Source: a virus. Taken from it: a stretch of DNA of 64,000 nt. The stretch covers positions 1 to 64,000 of IMG/VR virus record IMGVR_UViG_3300037245_001419; one strand, 5' to 3'. Of the stretch, positions 33,927 through 42,136 are shown one piece after another. The number at the start of each line of letters is the position of its first letter. The stretch's first letter is position 1. The position numbers were made by a program, and so were the translations under genes. Under the pieces are notes generated by a model. It worked only from the letters and a program-made list of their open reading frames with translations, was not told the DNA's origin and searched no databases.

Positions 33927-34186
33927 TCTTTTTCATCTCCAACAGTTTTAGCCATCTCGTTATCTAGAACTTCTTGAAGTCTTTTTATCTCTTTAAGAGT
34001 TTCTATATCTTCCATTCTGTCGAATATTAATCTAAAGTAAAATATTGCCATCGCTGTATCAAGCAACATAATAAATACGCTGCCTCCGATTGCATTCATG
34101 CATGCAAAAAATGTTAGTATTATACATGCTACAATATTTATGTATTTAAATATCTTCGAGTTTCTTATTGCTTTATCTATATCCAT
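33923..34186 (-). CDS. Two-helix membrane protein with helical tail
   Basis: 87 aa. Two hydrophobic helices (about 15-35, 38-55) and a charged coiled-coil tail. First gene of a unit with the two lipoproteins; the three may form an envelope complex comparable to spanin or superinfection-exclusion sets. That role is speculative. Confidence 0.55.
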   Translation of the reverse strand: MDIDKAIRNSKIFKYINIVACIILTFFACMNAIGGSVFIMLLDTAMAIFYFRLIFDRMEDIETLKEIKRLQEVLDNEMAKTVGDEKE

Positions 34187-34192
34187 AAAACC

Positions 34193-34221
34193 ATTATAAC
34201 AATAATATTATTAATAGTCAA
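34193..34221 (-). promoter_or_regulatory. sigma70-type promoter
   Basis: -35 TTGACT, 17 bp, -10 TATAAT on the - strand; drives the membrane/lipoprotein unit. Confidence 0.8.
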
Positions 34222-34275
34222 TAAAAAAGATGTACTTTAGTTATATTTTTTACGCTAGAATTGCCAGAACCTGGC

Positions 34276-34307
34276 AAAAACAGGGGTCGAATTGATAGTC
34301 CGACCCC
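34276..34307 (-). terminator. Rho-independent terminator after tRNAs
   Basis: GGGGTCG / CGACCCC stem with an 11-nt loop, followed on the - strand by TGTTTTTG. It lies just beyond the three tRNAs at 34331-34575. Confidence 0.75.
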
Positions 34308-34340
34308 AGAAACTCCTTCTACACATGGCAGACGAGATAA

Positions 34341-34413
34341 TAGTCCTAGTGAGATTCGAACTCACACTGTATTGCTTCTAAGGCAACTGCCTCTGCCGTT
34401 GGGCTACAGGACC
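34341..34413 (-). tRNA. tRNA with anticodon UAG (Leu codon CUA), class I
   Basis: Cloverleaf with acceptor GGUCCUG / UAGGACU and anticodon stem-loop GUUGC CUUAGAA GCAAU. The variable loop is short, unlike bacterial tRNA-Leu. The body is closely related to the neighbour with UAA. Confidence 0.75.
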
Positions 34414-34420
34414 AGTAAGT

Positions 34421-34492
34421 AGACGTAGTGAGATTCGAACTCACGCTGTACGCAGTTTAAGTGCGCTGCCTCTGCCAGTTGGGCTACACGTC
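34421..34492 (-). tRNA. tRNA with anticodon UAA (Leu codon UUA), class I
   Basis: Acceptor GGACGUG / UACGUCU, anticodon stem-loop GCGCA CUUAAAC UGCGU. Short variable loop. Tandem relative of the UAG tRNA; both share GUAGCCCAAC..GGCAGAGGCA. Confidence 0.75.
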
Positions 34493-34501
34493 CATAAAAA
34501 A

Positions 34502-34575
34502 TCGGTATGGGAGGATTTGAACCTCCGATTTCCTGACCCCAAATCAGGCGACTTACCAGACTAGCCTACACACCG
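34502..34575 (-). tRNA. tRNA-Pro(UGG)
   Basis: Anticodon stem-loop CCUGA UUUGGGG UCAGG, acceptor CGGUGUG / CAUACCG (one G-A-like mismatch), A73. Confidence 0.9.
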
Positions 34576-34581
34576 ATTGTG

Positions 34582-35040
34582 CTATTTGGTAGTACTACCT
34601 ATACCACCAGTTCTTTTCCCACCTACAGTTTGTTCGTCATCGTCTGTAGTCAGGTATGAAGTGAAGATCGCTTGTGCCATTGCCTCACCAGGTTTGATTA
34701 CTAGCCTTTTGCTGGGTGACTGATTATGAAACTTTAAAAAGATCTCACCTTCATTGTCAGCTAAAGCATAGTCAGAATCAATAATTCCTACCGAGTTAGC
34801 AAGCTTAAGAGAGTATTTAAATCCATGAGAACTTCGGGGATATATTTGAAGGACTTCACTTTCAGGAAAGATTGCTCGTAGTTTAGTTGTAATCGCTACG
34901 CTCATCTGTCCAGGGATCAATACTATTTCTTCACCTGTGTTATTGAAGATGTCATATCCGGCAGATGCTTTGGTTGATCTGCATGGCATTTTGAAATCTT
35001 CAATTCCAATGTATTTATTCAATAATTCAAATTTTCTCAT
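34582..35040 (-). CDS. dut: dUTPase (trimeric)
   Basis: 152 aa from the ATG at 35040, which follows AAGGA. Motifs in order: AGYDIFN, PRSSHGF, SVGIIDSDYA, a QAIF-type fourth region, and the C-terminal GKRTGGIGST. It hydrolyses dUTP to dUMP, lowering uracil incorporation and supplying dTMP synthesis. Own promoter at 35059. Confidence 0.95.
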   Translation of the reverse strand: MRKFELLNKYIGIEDFKMPCRSTKASAGYDIFNNTGEEIVLIPGQMSVAITTKLRAIFPESEVLQIYPRSSHGFKYSLKLANSVGIIDSDYALADNEGEIFLKFHNQSPSKRLVIKPGEAMAQAIFTSYLTTDDDEQTVGGKRTGGIGSTTK

Positions 35041-35058
35041 TAACACTTCCTTTTATAT

Positions 35059-35087
35059 ATTATATATAAAATTTAGTAATTAGTCAA
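35059..35087 (-). promoter_or_regulatory. sigma70-type promoter of dut
   Basis: -35 TTGACT, 17 bp, -10 TATAAT on the - strand. Confidence 0.82.
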
Positions 35088-35102
35088 TAGAAAAGTTAAT
35101 AT

Positions 35103-35291
35103 TTAATATATACTTTCAGTTAATAAAGTTTGCCACAAATGTGGGGCAGACTCTTTCTTAATTTTTACTTTCTTTCCATTTTGGTCGATCGCTTCAATCA
35201 TAACGGGTGTCCGCATAACTAAAGTAAGATTTGAATTCTGGAACATGAACTCGTGACCTTCTTTAATAATATATGCCATAAGATTCTCCAA
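35103..35291 (-). CDS. Small hypothetical protein
   Basis: 62 aa, beta-rich. Lies between dut and the NAD salvage operon terminator. Unknown. Confidence 0.5.
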   Translation of the reverse strand: MENLMAYIIKEGHEFMFQNSNLTLVMRTPVMIEAIDQNGKKVKIKKESAPHLWQTLLTESIY

Positions 35292-35323
35292 TGAGCTTGT
35301 GTTTTTATTATTTATAAAAGTAA

Positions 35324-35354
35324 CGAAAAAACACCTGCCGGATGACAGGTGTTT
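35324..35354 (-). terminator. Terminator of NAD salvage operon
   Basis: AACACCTG / CAGGTGTT stem; the - strand continues TTTTTTCG. Directly after the NAMPT gene. Confidence 0.8.
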
Positions 35355-35381
35355 AATAATTTACTTCAGTTGTGATGTAGA

Positions 35382-36791
35382 TTAAGCTGCTATGTCCTTG
35401 TAATCGTATTCTTTAACCATATCACCGTCCAGAAAAACCGTCTTGAGCTGATCATCTAAGGTCGGCACATTCGTGGTTTGGTAGTTCCCTTCTGGGTCAA
35501 GAGTTAGGTATTGAATACCTTTCTTGGACTTTTTTGTTGAATCCAATGGATCTTTTTGAATATCATACCATTTACCATCTCTGCACTGGGCTGAGCATTT
35601 AAATGCGCTTCTCTGAGTATCACGATCAATTCCTTTTTGAATCAATCCTCCACCCATTCCGAAGCATAGATTTTCACCAGAGAAACCAAGATCTTTTACG
35701 AGTTTGAGGATAATATTGATATCTTTACGATTCAATCCATCTCCCCATATCACACCGATCTTAGGGTTCAATACTTTATACCCTTTCGAGTTTAATTTAG
35801 TACCATAACTCTTTTCGAGTGATAATAATATGTAAGGAATTACCTCATTATAATCACCCGAATCTGGCCGTACAACAACTTTACCGTCTCGTTTGAGAAT
35901 CAGTTGTTTGTATGTTTGACCTATAATTACGTCAACAAATTTTTTGTAATTATAGCTGTCACATACTAATGATAATATACCCTTATCATATTTGGTAATA
36001 ATTTTACCTGTACGTCTACTCTCACCTTCTCTACCTTCAGAAGTCGCTACGCTGTGCTCTGTAGCGTGTACAGAGTATGCGTTGACGTGCTTAGTGTTAT
36101 AGTAATCCCGTATGGTCTTAATAGCACTAAGGTTGTCTGTACCCCAGAAATTGATTAAGTGAGCTGCACCACCCCAGCTAGAGGAGTAGTGGTTAGTTCC
36201 ACCTCTATATTCAAATCCATGCAACATGAATTTAATTACAGAGTCGATTTTGTCATCATCACAAGTTTCTTCAAGATGCTTTTGGTAGTCTTGTTTAACC
36301 ATGTAACTCAATGTTGCTACCGTTGTGGTGTGCCAAACGTGAGTCAATATATCTTCTACGTGGCCCACGAGCCATGCGCAATTAGGGTCAGTATTAATAA
36401 CATCAAACAATACGTTCGATGCTGGTACTAAAGATCCCTCCGCTACAGCTTTAATTCTAATGGGTAGTCTACCGTCATATTTGTCTAATATATATTCCCA
36501 TCTTTCAATGTCAACGTGAGTTAACCCGTCAATAAAGTGAAACTCCAATATTTCTTTAGCTTCCTCAATGTGTTCTCTCGTTACGACAGAGCCAGTTAAG
36601 AAGCGCTTAATGAATATCTGCAATCCGAAAAATTTAGATACAGGAAATTGAGCACCATCACGGTTCTCAAAATAACTGTAAGCATATTCGGTATTATCGG
36701 GATACATCCCGTGGTGAGTCATTTTATATGAGTCCGATGCTAATATCGGATTGAAGTCTGGGTCATAAAATTTCTTTCTAATTGCAACCAT
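35382..36791 (-). CDS. nadV: Nicotinamide phosphoribosyltransferase
   Basis: 469 aa, the normal NAMPT length. N-terminal DSYKMTHHGMYP, central GFEYRGGTNHYSSSWGG, ATEHSVATSEGREGESR with the active-site histidine, and C-terminal GIGRDT-like and RSAFKCSAQ. It converts nicotinamide and PRPP to NMN. With the adjacent NadM-Nudix gene it can rebuild NAD+ from nicotinamide released by NAD-degrading defences. Confidence 0.95.
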   Translation of the reverse strand: MVAIRKKFYDPDFNPILASDSYKMTHHGMYPDNTEYAYSYFENRDGAQFPVSKFFGLQIFIKRFLTGSVVTREHIEEAKEILEFHFIDGLTHVDIERWEYILDKYDGRLPIRIKAVAEGSLVPASNVLFDVINTDPNCAWLVGHVEDILTHVWHTTTVATLSYMVKQDYQKHLEETCDDDKIDSVIKFMLHGFEYRGGTNHYSSSWGGAAHLINFWGTDNLSAIKTIRDYYNTKHVNAYSVHATEHSVATSEGREGESRRTGKIITKYDKGILSLVCDSYNYKKFVDVIIGQTYKQLILKRDGKVVVRPDSGDYNEVIPYILLSLEKSYGTKLNSKGYKVLNPKIGVIWGDGLNRKDINIILKLVKDLGFSGENLCFGMGGGLIQKGIDRDTQRSAFKCSAQCRDGKWYDIQKDPLDSTKKSKKGIQYLTLDPEGNYQTTNVPTLDDQLKTVFLDGDMVKEYDYKDIAA

Positions 36792-36800
36792 ATTTTCCTC

Positions 36801-37730
36801 CTAACTCTTTAACGAATTTAATAGGGTTTTTATTAAATATTTGTGTTCTTCAACAACGTCCGATTCTTTAATAGTGTCAATGTCAAACCAACGAAGTTCA
36901 TCAATATCGTCTCTAGCGTCAGGACGACCAAAAGTATAATCAGCTACGAATAGCGTTGAATATATTTTGTCCCGTTCATTCCGGTATCGCCAGTCGTTTA
37001 TTAAAAAACTTGCAAGATACTTTAGATTGCCAACTTCAAGAGTTGTCTCTTCCTTCACTTCTCGTCTTGCATTGATTTCAAGGAAATCACCTTCAAGAGC
37101 GTTGGTATCAGGATCGAGGAACCCACCGACAAATCTAAATTTACTTTGATGTGGTTTTCTGCCAAGTAGCAAGCGGTTGTGTTTTCTATCTATGATAGCA
37201 ACATCAACTGCGCCAAATGCAGTAGGGAATCTGTTGTTGGCATTCCATATAGCACCAGCTCTCCAATCTGAAGAGTTAATGACTTTATAGGATGCGTTTC
37301 TTCTTTCACTCGTACCGGATGTATAAGACTCCTGTATTAGCTCTACCACTGGGAATAATCCCAAATAGTAAGGTTTAAAAGATTCTCTACTTCCATAGAG
37401 AGTTACTTCTGCTAACGGTGGTGTGTTATACTTAATCAAACTATCTAATTTCTTTGACCAACCTTTGTTAGTAGGTTGATCATCATTATATAGAATTTGA
37501 ATATCTGGATAAGCTTGAGATATCATTTGTCGTCTGCTCTCAATATCTAGAGGGTTTTCAGATCCTCCCGACACTGGTGCAGCACCTAGAACACAAATGA
37601 CTTTTTCATGACGGCCAATAACTGTTTCAATTATATCACGGTGTCCTTGAGTAAGATCCTTGACCTGGAATCTCCCAATGATAACACCTATACCTTTTAT
37701 TTCGATTGTCTCTTCTTTACTGAGTAACAT
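36801..37730 (-). CDS. nadM: Bifunctional NMN adenylyltransferase/Nudix (NadM-type)
   Basis: 309 aa. N-terminal nucleotidyltransferase with GRFQVKDLTQGH near residue 19 (HxGH-type site in the form QGH) and SGTSERRN near 165. C-terminal Nudix box GGFLDP...REVKEETTLEVG near 210-240. It adenylates NMN to NAD+ and the Nudix domain may hydrolyse ADP-ribose. First gene of the two-gene NAD+ salvage operon, with GGAGG upstream. Confidence 0.92.
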   Translation of the reverse strand: MLLSKEETIEIKGIGVIIGRFQVKDLTQGHRDIIETVIGRHEKVICVLGAAPVSGGSENPLDIESRRQMISQAYPDIQILYNDDQPTNKGWSKKLDSLIKYNTPPLAEVTLYGSRESFKPYYLGLFPVVELIQESYTSGTSERRNASYKVINSSDWRAGAIWNANNRFPTAFGAVDVAIIDRKHNRLLLGRKPHQSKFRFVGGFLDPDTNALEGDFLEINARREVKEETTLEVGNLKYLASFLINDWRYRNERDKIYSTLFVADYTFGRPDARDDIDELRWFDIDTIKESDVVEEHKYLIKTLLNSLKS

Positions 37731-37830
37731 AATAACCTCCGTACCTGTTGAAGTGAATATAAGGTATTAACTAAAGTAATTACTTTATATACAGGTGTCA
37801 ATAGATTTTATGTACTGTAGTAAATAAATT

Positions 37831-38052
37831 TTATGTATGTATTTCCCAATACATTTTTCCTCTATCTGTATGCGAGAAATCATTATCATCTCGTAGCATG
37901 AGTGTAATACAACCATTATCCAAGCCGTTTAATATAGACTTTTCGATGGATTTAATAAATACCTCATCAATATCTAATTTAGTGTAATTGAGTGATGTAT
38001 TATCTTCTACTCTTATTGCGTGGTTCCCCACTTTGATTAAAAAATTTTTCAT
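37831..38052 (-). CDS. Small hypothetical protein
   Basis: 73 aa from the ATG at 38052. The in-frame extension would cross tRNA-Cys and is rejected. Unknown. Confidence 0.5.
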   Translation of the reverse strand: MKNFLIKVGNHAIRVEDNTSLNYTKLDIDEVFIKSIEKSILNGLDNGCITLMLRDDNDFSHTDRGKMYWEIHT

Positions 38053-38068
38053 AATATATCCTTTTAAA

Positions 38069-38142
38069 ACGTCCCAGTGGGATTCGAACTCACGATGACT
38101 GCGTTGCAAACAGTTGCCTTAGCCGGACTTGGCTATGGGACG
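38069..38142 (-). tRNA. tRNA-Cys(GCA)
   Basis: Acceptor CGUCCCA / UGGGACG with U73, anticodon stem-loop ACUGU UUGCAAC GCAGU. Confidence 0.92.
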
Positions 38143-38221
38143 GATTGACTAAACTTTAGTTGATGAGGACTAATCTTTAGTTGATGATTATAAGGCTGGA
38201 TGATTATTTATTATAAAAAAA

Positions 38222-38294
38222 TGGGTGTGGTGAGGATTGAACACACGGCTCCTAAATTAAAAGTTTAGTACTCTACCAACTGAGTTACACACCC
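38222..38294 (-). tRNA. tRNA-Lys(UUU)
   Basis: Acceptor GGGUGUG / CACACCC, anticodon stem-loop CUAAA CUUUUAA UUUAG, A73. Confidence 0.93.
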
Positions 38295-38299
38295 ATTGT

Positions 38300-39076
38300 T
38301 TATAATGTTATGATAGCTCCCTTGCGGACAAATCCCATGAAGCCATCACAATTTGCTTCTTTGCTTTTGTTCTCAAAATCTTCGATAATATTATCTTGAT
38401 AATGATACAAGTGCATTTTATTTTTAACTTCTTCCGGTAATTGCTTTAGCTGATTATAATGAGCGTGAACACCAGATTCATATGGTGCAGTTTCACAGTC
38501 ATGGAAGATATAATCAGCTTCTTTGTAGAATGCCATCATTGAAGATTCGGGAGCGTACTGACAATCAGTTGTAAAGTAAGCTCGTTTGTCTTCTTCGGTT
38601 GACCACATTAAACCATAGCTTGGTACATGCTTATACTTGTTTGTTATGTGCAGTGTTTGTACTGCATCAAAGCTGATACCATTCCAATTAAATGGATGGT
38701 TGACTTCGATGGGCATAACTTCAAAGTATGTATCAAGTGTAGCTATCTTACCTTGTAGGCTTTCCATTCCACCTTTAAGAGATAACCACAAGTCTGATAT
38801 TAATGCCTTCTCAATAAAGAGTTTTGGTCTATCAACATTTGGTGTGAAATAGGTAGTAAATCCTAACCATTCAAGTCCACCTATATGATCACCGTGAAGG
38901 TGAGATACATAAACCGCATCAATATCAGAGAATGTAAAGCCACACTTATCAGCGCTGAATCGTGTATCACTACCACAATCAATAAGAAAGTTCTTATCAT
39001 TATGAGTTAACATTGCTGCAGACTGATAGTTTAGTAATGTGAAAGCGTTTCCAGAACCTAAAAATTGTAATTTCAT
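38300..39076 (-). CDS. MBL-fold hydrolase, RNase Z-like
   Basis: 258 aa. FLGSGNAF start, metal motif SHLHGDHIGG near residue 58, then TTDCQYAP and FHDCE for further ligands, and the C-terminal HLYHYQD. This layout matches the RNase Z/phosphodiesterase branch of the metallo-beta-lactamase fold. RNase Z trims tRNA 3' ends. It lies 5 nt from tRNA-Lys within the tRNA region, which supports but does not prove an RNA role; the exosite arm is not obvious. Confidence 0.78.
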   Translation of the reverse strand: MKLQFLGSGNAFTLLNYQSAAMLTHNDKNFLIDCGSDTRFSADKCGFTFSDIDAVYVSHLHGDHIGGLEWLGFTTYFTPNVDRPKLFIEKALISDLWLSLKGGMESLQGKIATLDTYFEVMPIEVNHPFNWNGISFDAVQTLHITNKYKHVPSYGLMWSTEEDKRAYFTTDCQYAPESSMMAFYKEADYIFHDCETAPYESGVHAHYNQLKQLPEEVKNKMHLYHYQDNIIEDFENKSKEANCDGFMGFVRKGAIITL

Positions 39077-39161
39077 AATAAAACCATATTTAATTTATAT
39101 AATATAAGATACAAATTAATATTATATAGGCAGTGATGTTAATCACATTTTACGATTGTTA

Positions 39162-39428
39162 TTAAATTATCCATTCGTAGATGGAATTCTCAGTTTTAAA
39201 CTTGACATAATCTTCCCTTTCTTCAAGTACTTCAGTTACTACGGTAGTTAACCAGTAATCTTGACCGCTGTAACTACGGGCTGTGAGAGAGCCTACAAGC
39301 ATCGAACAACCAACGACTGGTCTACGCCCTACAATCTCATCAAGCGTGCCGTCAGCATTCCATTTGATGGCTTCAGAGCGTGCTCCTGAGTCGCCTATCC
39401 CGTCAGGGATTCTTCTTAGTTGTGGCAT
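39162..39428 (-). CDS. Small hypothetical protein
   Basis: 88 aa, beta-rich (GCSMLVGSLTARSYSGQDYWLTTVVTEVLEE). It looks like a recurring phage protein. Unknown. Confidence 0.5.
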   Translation of the reverse strand: MPQLRRIPDGIGDSGARSEAIKWNADGTLDEIVGRRPVVGCSMLVGSLTARSYSGQDYWLTTVVTEVLEEREDYVKFKTENSIYEWII

Positions 39429-39445
39429 AAGCCCTCCTCAATATA

Positions 39446-39520
39446 AATGCAACCGACCGGAATTGAACCAGTGACACAGAAATTTTCAGTTTCCTGCTCT
39501 ACCTGCTGAGCTACGGCTGC
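39446..39520 (-). tRNA. tRNA-Phe(GAA)
   Basis: Acceptor GCAGCCG / CGGUUGC, anticodon stem-loop GGAAA CUGAAAA UUUCU, A73. Confidence 0.92.
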
Positions 39521-39526
39521 AATAAT

Positions 39527-39736
39527 TTACCATGCATGAAACTTATCATGTTTTTCAATCTCTCTGTTTATGTTTTCGAGAGATTGAATTATTTTGTTAT
39601 ACTTTTCAATTTGTTCATCATAGAATTTGATCATTGACGGTGTTTCATTTTTATTTTTCTCATGTTCCGCTATGACTTCTTTCATGTCTTTTATGCCTTC
39701 ATTACTGGCATTGTAAGCTTCTTTTAATGGGTGCAT
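39527..39736 (-). CDS. Small coiled-coil protein
   Basis: 69 aa, almost entirely charged helix. Between tRNA-Val and tRNA-Phe. Unknown. Confidence 0.5.
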   Translation of the reverse strand: MHPLKEAYNASNEGIKDMKEVIAEHEKNKNETPSMIKFYDEQIEKYNKIIQSLENINREIEKHDKFHAW

Positions 39737-39751
39737 GTTATTCCTTGTTAA

Positions 39752-39826
39752 TAGCCGAGGGGAGAGTCGAACTCCCGACCTTCACTTTGTAAGAGTGCTG
39801 CTCTAGACCAACTGAGCTACACGGCT
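39752..39826 (-). tRNA. tRNA-Val(UAC)
   Basis: Acceptor AGCCGUG / CUCGGCU, anticodon loop CUUACAA. Confidence 0.9.
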
Positions 39827-39838
39827 GTGATTATATTA

Positions 39839-39912
39839 TGGGCTTCCTGGGGATCGAACCCAGTACCTGCAGATTATGAGACTGCTGCTCTAACCAATTG
39901 AGCTAGAAACCC
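39839..39912 (-). tRNA. tRNA-Met/Ile(CAU)
   Basis: Acceptor GGGUUUC / GAAGCCC with A73, anticodon stem-loop GCAGU CUCAUAA UCUGC. Elongator Met or lysidine-modified Ile cannot be separated by eye. Confidence 0.9.
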
Positions 39913-39916
39913 GTTA

Positions 39917-40049
39917 AGCTATATATGGGAGTCGAACCCATGTCCTACCTTGTATTACCGAAGATATGTCTTGCCGAAAGCATGAAACTCCGTCCCCAGA
40001 GTAACCGATACATTTCTGTATCCTCCATCCTGCTTCAGACCAATATAGC
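39917..40049 (-). ncRNA. 133-nt tRNA-like RNA with tetraloop hairpins
   Basis: The 5' GCUAUAU and 3' AUAUAGC form a perfect 7-bp acceptor-like stem and a normal T arm (AUGGG, UUCGACU, CCCAU) precedes the 3' strand. The D arm is replaced by a chain of hairpins, including GAUACA-GAAA-UGUAUC, an ACUC/GAGU hairpin and two UUCG-tetraloop hairpins. It is not permuted. The -10 TATACT of an upstream promoter ends about 8 nt before its 5' end, so transcription probably starts at G1. It resembles a tmRNA-like scaffold without a tag frame; function unknown. Confidence 0.65.
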
Positions 40050-40088
40050 AAACTAAAGTATATTGAATTGTATATTTAAACTAAAGTA

Positions 40089-40652
40089 TTAAATAAATTG
40101 TTTCTGATTTCTATGTGCTTCCCTTGCTATTCCAGGAAGATGTTTCTTAACTGCAAAGTCTGCAGTAATCATTCTGATGGGTATTTTTTCTTTGCCATAC
40201 TTTAGTTTAAAATCTGCAATTACATTTGCCATCACTGTAGTTTTCTTTGCAGTTCTTTTCTTCATAACTGCTTTAGCTGTATTGTTACAAAGTTCAATCA
40301 TTTCTCGTACTGACCGTTCTGTCTTATATTCCATTGACCAGAATATAATGGGTTGAGATAAGATGCTTCCAATGTCGAGTAAAAGGTAGCAATGATATTT
40401 AGGTTTTTCTGCGAATCGTCTGTAATGTGTTTCATCAGCTGGAAGGTCTGAACATTGGACGACCTTATGTTTGATAGTATGATTGTGTGTGTATATGGTG
40501 TCATTATAGTTGGTCTCAATAGTGCTCTTGCCTTTCCACTCGGTCTTATAAGTGTGTTCGAATACAAAGTCTTGTTTGAGTATTGCCACACCTAAAAAAT
40601 TAATCTTCAAACTATCTTTAAATTTTACATCATTTCCTTTTATCTCTTCCAT
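40089..40652 (-). CDS. Hypothetical protein
   Basis: 187 aa, globular, with a basic C terminus. GAAGGACG before the ATG. The + strand readings over this region are shadows. Unknown. Confidence 0.6.
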   Translation of the reverse strand: MEEIKGNDVKFKDSLKINFLGVAILKQDFVFEHTYKTEWKGKSTIETNYNDTIYTHNHTIKHKVVQCSDLPADETHYRRFAEKPKYHCYLLLDIGSILSQPIIFWSMEYKTERSVREMIELCNNTAKAVMKKRTAKKTTVMANVIADFKLKYGKEKIPIRMITADFAVKKHLPGIAREAHRNQKQFI

Positions 40653-40676
40653 CTCTCGTCCTTCTTTTATAATAAG

Positions 40677-40750
40677 TAGGTGTGGCTGGGATCGAACCAG
40701 CGTCCTTTACCTTATCAGAGTATTGCCCCAACCAACTGGGCCACACACCT
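40677..40750 (-). tRNA. tRNA-Ile(GAU)
   Basis: Acceptor AGGUGUG / CACACCU, anticodon stem-loop AUACU CUGAUAA GGUAA, A73. Its 5' end touches the stop of the gene at 40749. Confidence 0.9.
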
Positions 40751-40979
40751 ATAGTACATGTACCTTTGAGCACATATCACATTTTATTGTTGTTACTTTC
40801 TTTTTTCCAATTTTATCTTGTCTCATCCAAATCTTTCTTTTAGATACATTAACTGAAGTACAATCGTGTTGTCCTTTCCAGATCAATACTTTTATTGCTT
40901 GTTCAGATGATAGTACTATAGAGTATGACGGATTCTCTTCCACTTCTTTCTTTTTTGATTTCATAAAGGGCCAAAACAT
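40749..40979 (-). CDS. Small basic protein with CxxC
   Basis: 76 aa, basic, with a C-terminal CDMC. Coupled to the gene at 40981. Unknown. Confidence 0.5.
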   Translation of the reverse strand: MFWPFMKSKKKEVEENPSYSIVLSSEQAIKVLIWKGQHDCTSVNVSKRKIWMRQDKIGKKKVTTIKCDMCSKVHVL

Positions 40980-40980
40980 A

Positions 40981-41211
40981 TTACTTCCTCATTGCTTTAT
41001 CGTAATCATCACTAAGGTGACTTATATATGAGCCACCATATCCCCACATCCAATCACTTTTATGTTTATGGTATTCCTTGTGAATTAGATCTATTCGTTC
41101 TGACACGATGAGATTTTTCATGTGTAAACGGTATGACTTATTGACGTGTTTCAGTTCTTTGAAATCATTGTGTTTACTATAGAACGGTCTGTATTTAAAA
41201 CTTCTACTCAT
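40981..41211 (-). CDS. Small basic protein
   Basis: 76 aa, rich in His, Lys and Tyr. Unknown. Confidence 0.5.
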   Translation of the reverse strand: MSRSFKYRPFYSKHNDFKELKHVNKSYRLHMKNLIVSERIDLIHKEYHKHKSDWMWGYGGSYISHLSDDYDKAMRK

Positions 41212-41224
41212 AAATCCTCCAAAG

Positions 41225-41297
41225 TCCAGTGACTCGGAATCGAGCCGAGATTACCGGCTTCACAGGCCGAGGTTCTAACCAGTTGAACTATCACGGG
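41225..41297 (-). tRNA. tRNA-His(GUG)
   Basis: Anticodon stem-loop UCGGC CUGUGAA GCCGG. Acceptor CCCGUGA / UCACUGG has one C-U mismatch. Confidence 0.88.
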
Positions 41298-41347
41298 GGC
41301 GAAAACTAAAGTATAACATTTATTGACAACTGCTATACTTTAGTTGA

Positions 41348-42025
41348 TTATTTATTCATCGATTTTGTGTATATGGTGTCCATGCTATAATTTACAGTTC
41401 CTGCAGATCTTGTCCGTTCACCAGAGTCATCAATACTAAAGCCTCTTTCATTGGTTACAGCGGTTGACATAGAATCAAATACTGCGGTAGTGCCTTTGCT
41501 TGATTGATCGTACATGGCAAATTTACCTGCTTTGAAACCATAGTCTGCAGCATATTGATCCACATCTATATTAGCTCCAAGGAATATGAATTCCCACGAG
41601 TAAGTATTTTGTTGCTTATCAATCATCTCTTTGATTTGAGATGTTCTGTATTCTCTTGAGCTGTTTTCTTGACCGTCAGTGATGATGAGAACTATTACCT
41701 TGCTTGGTCTTTCATGTTCTTCCATCTTTGCTAGACGAGCACCAGCTGTTGTGATTGCAGTACCAATGGCATCGTTCATAGCTGTCATACCATGAGCCAT
41801 ATAGATTTGTTTCTTTAGTTTTTTAACTTTCTTAATTGGTACATTATCATAAATGTATTCATGAGTATGGTTAAATAGAACTAAGGATATATTTGTTTCA
41901 TCTTCGATTTCTTTTTGTTCTTTAAGAAATGAGTTGTATCCAGAAATAGTTTCTGGTGTTAGCGACTGCATAGATCCTGATCTATCAATGATTGCTATTA
42001 TTTCGGTAAAATTTGGTCTTGTCAT
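41348..42025 (-). CDS. VWA-domain protein
   Basis: 225 aa, essentially one VWA domain. MIDAS DRSGSM at residues 13-18, a Thr in HGMTAMNDA, and the late ITDGQEN. It resembles small VWA proteins linked to Ter/stress gene sets. It may bind a partner through Mg2+. Confidence 0.88.
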   Translation of the reverse strand: MTRPNFTEIIAIIDRSGSMQSLTPETISGYNSFLKEQKEIEDETNISLVLFNHTHEYIYDNVPIKKVKKLKKQIYMAHGMTAMNDAIGTAITTAGARLAKMEEHERPSKVIVLIITDGQENSSREYRTSQIKEMIDKQQNTYSWEFIFLGANIDVDQYAADYGFKAGKFAMYDQSSKGTTAVFDSMSTAVTNERGFSIDDSGERTRSAGTVNYSMDTIYTKSMNK

Positions 42026-42061
42026 ATATTTTCCTTTTTCAATTTATTATTAACGGAATAA

Positions 42062-42136
42062 AGCACCAGGGGAGATTCGAACTCCCGACCACCTGATTGG
42101 AAATCAGGGACTCTGACCGGACTGAGTTACTGGTGC
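42062..42136 (-). tRNA. tRNA-Gly(UCC)
   Basis: Acceptor GCACCAG / CUGGUGC with U73, anticodon stem-loop CCUGA UUUCCAA UCAGG. Confidence 0.92.
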
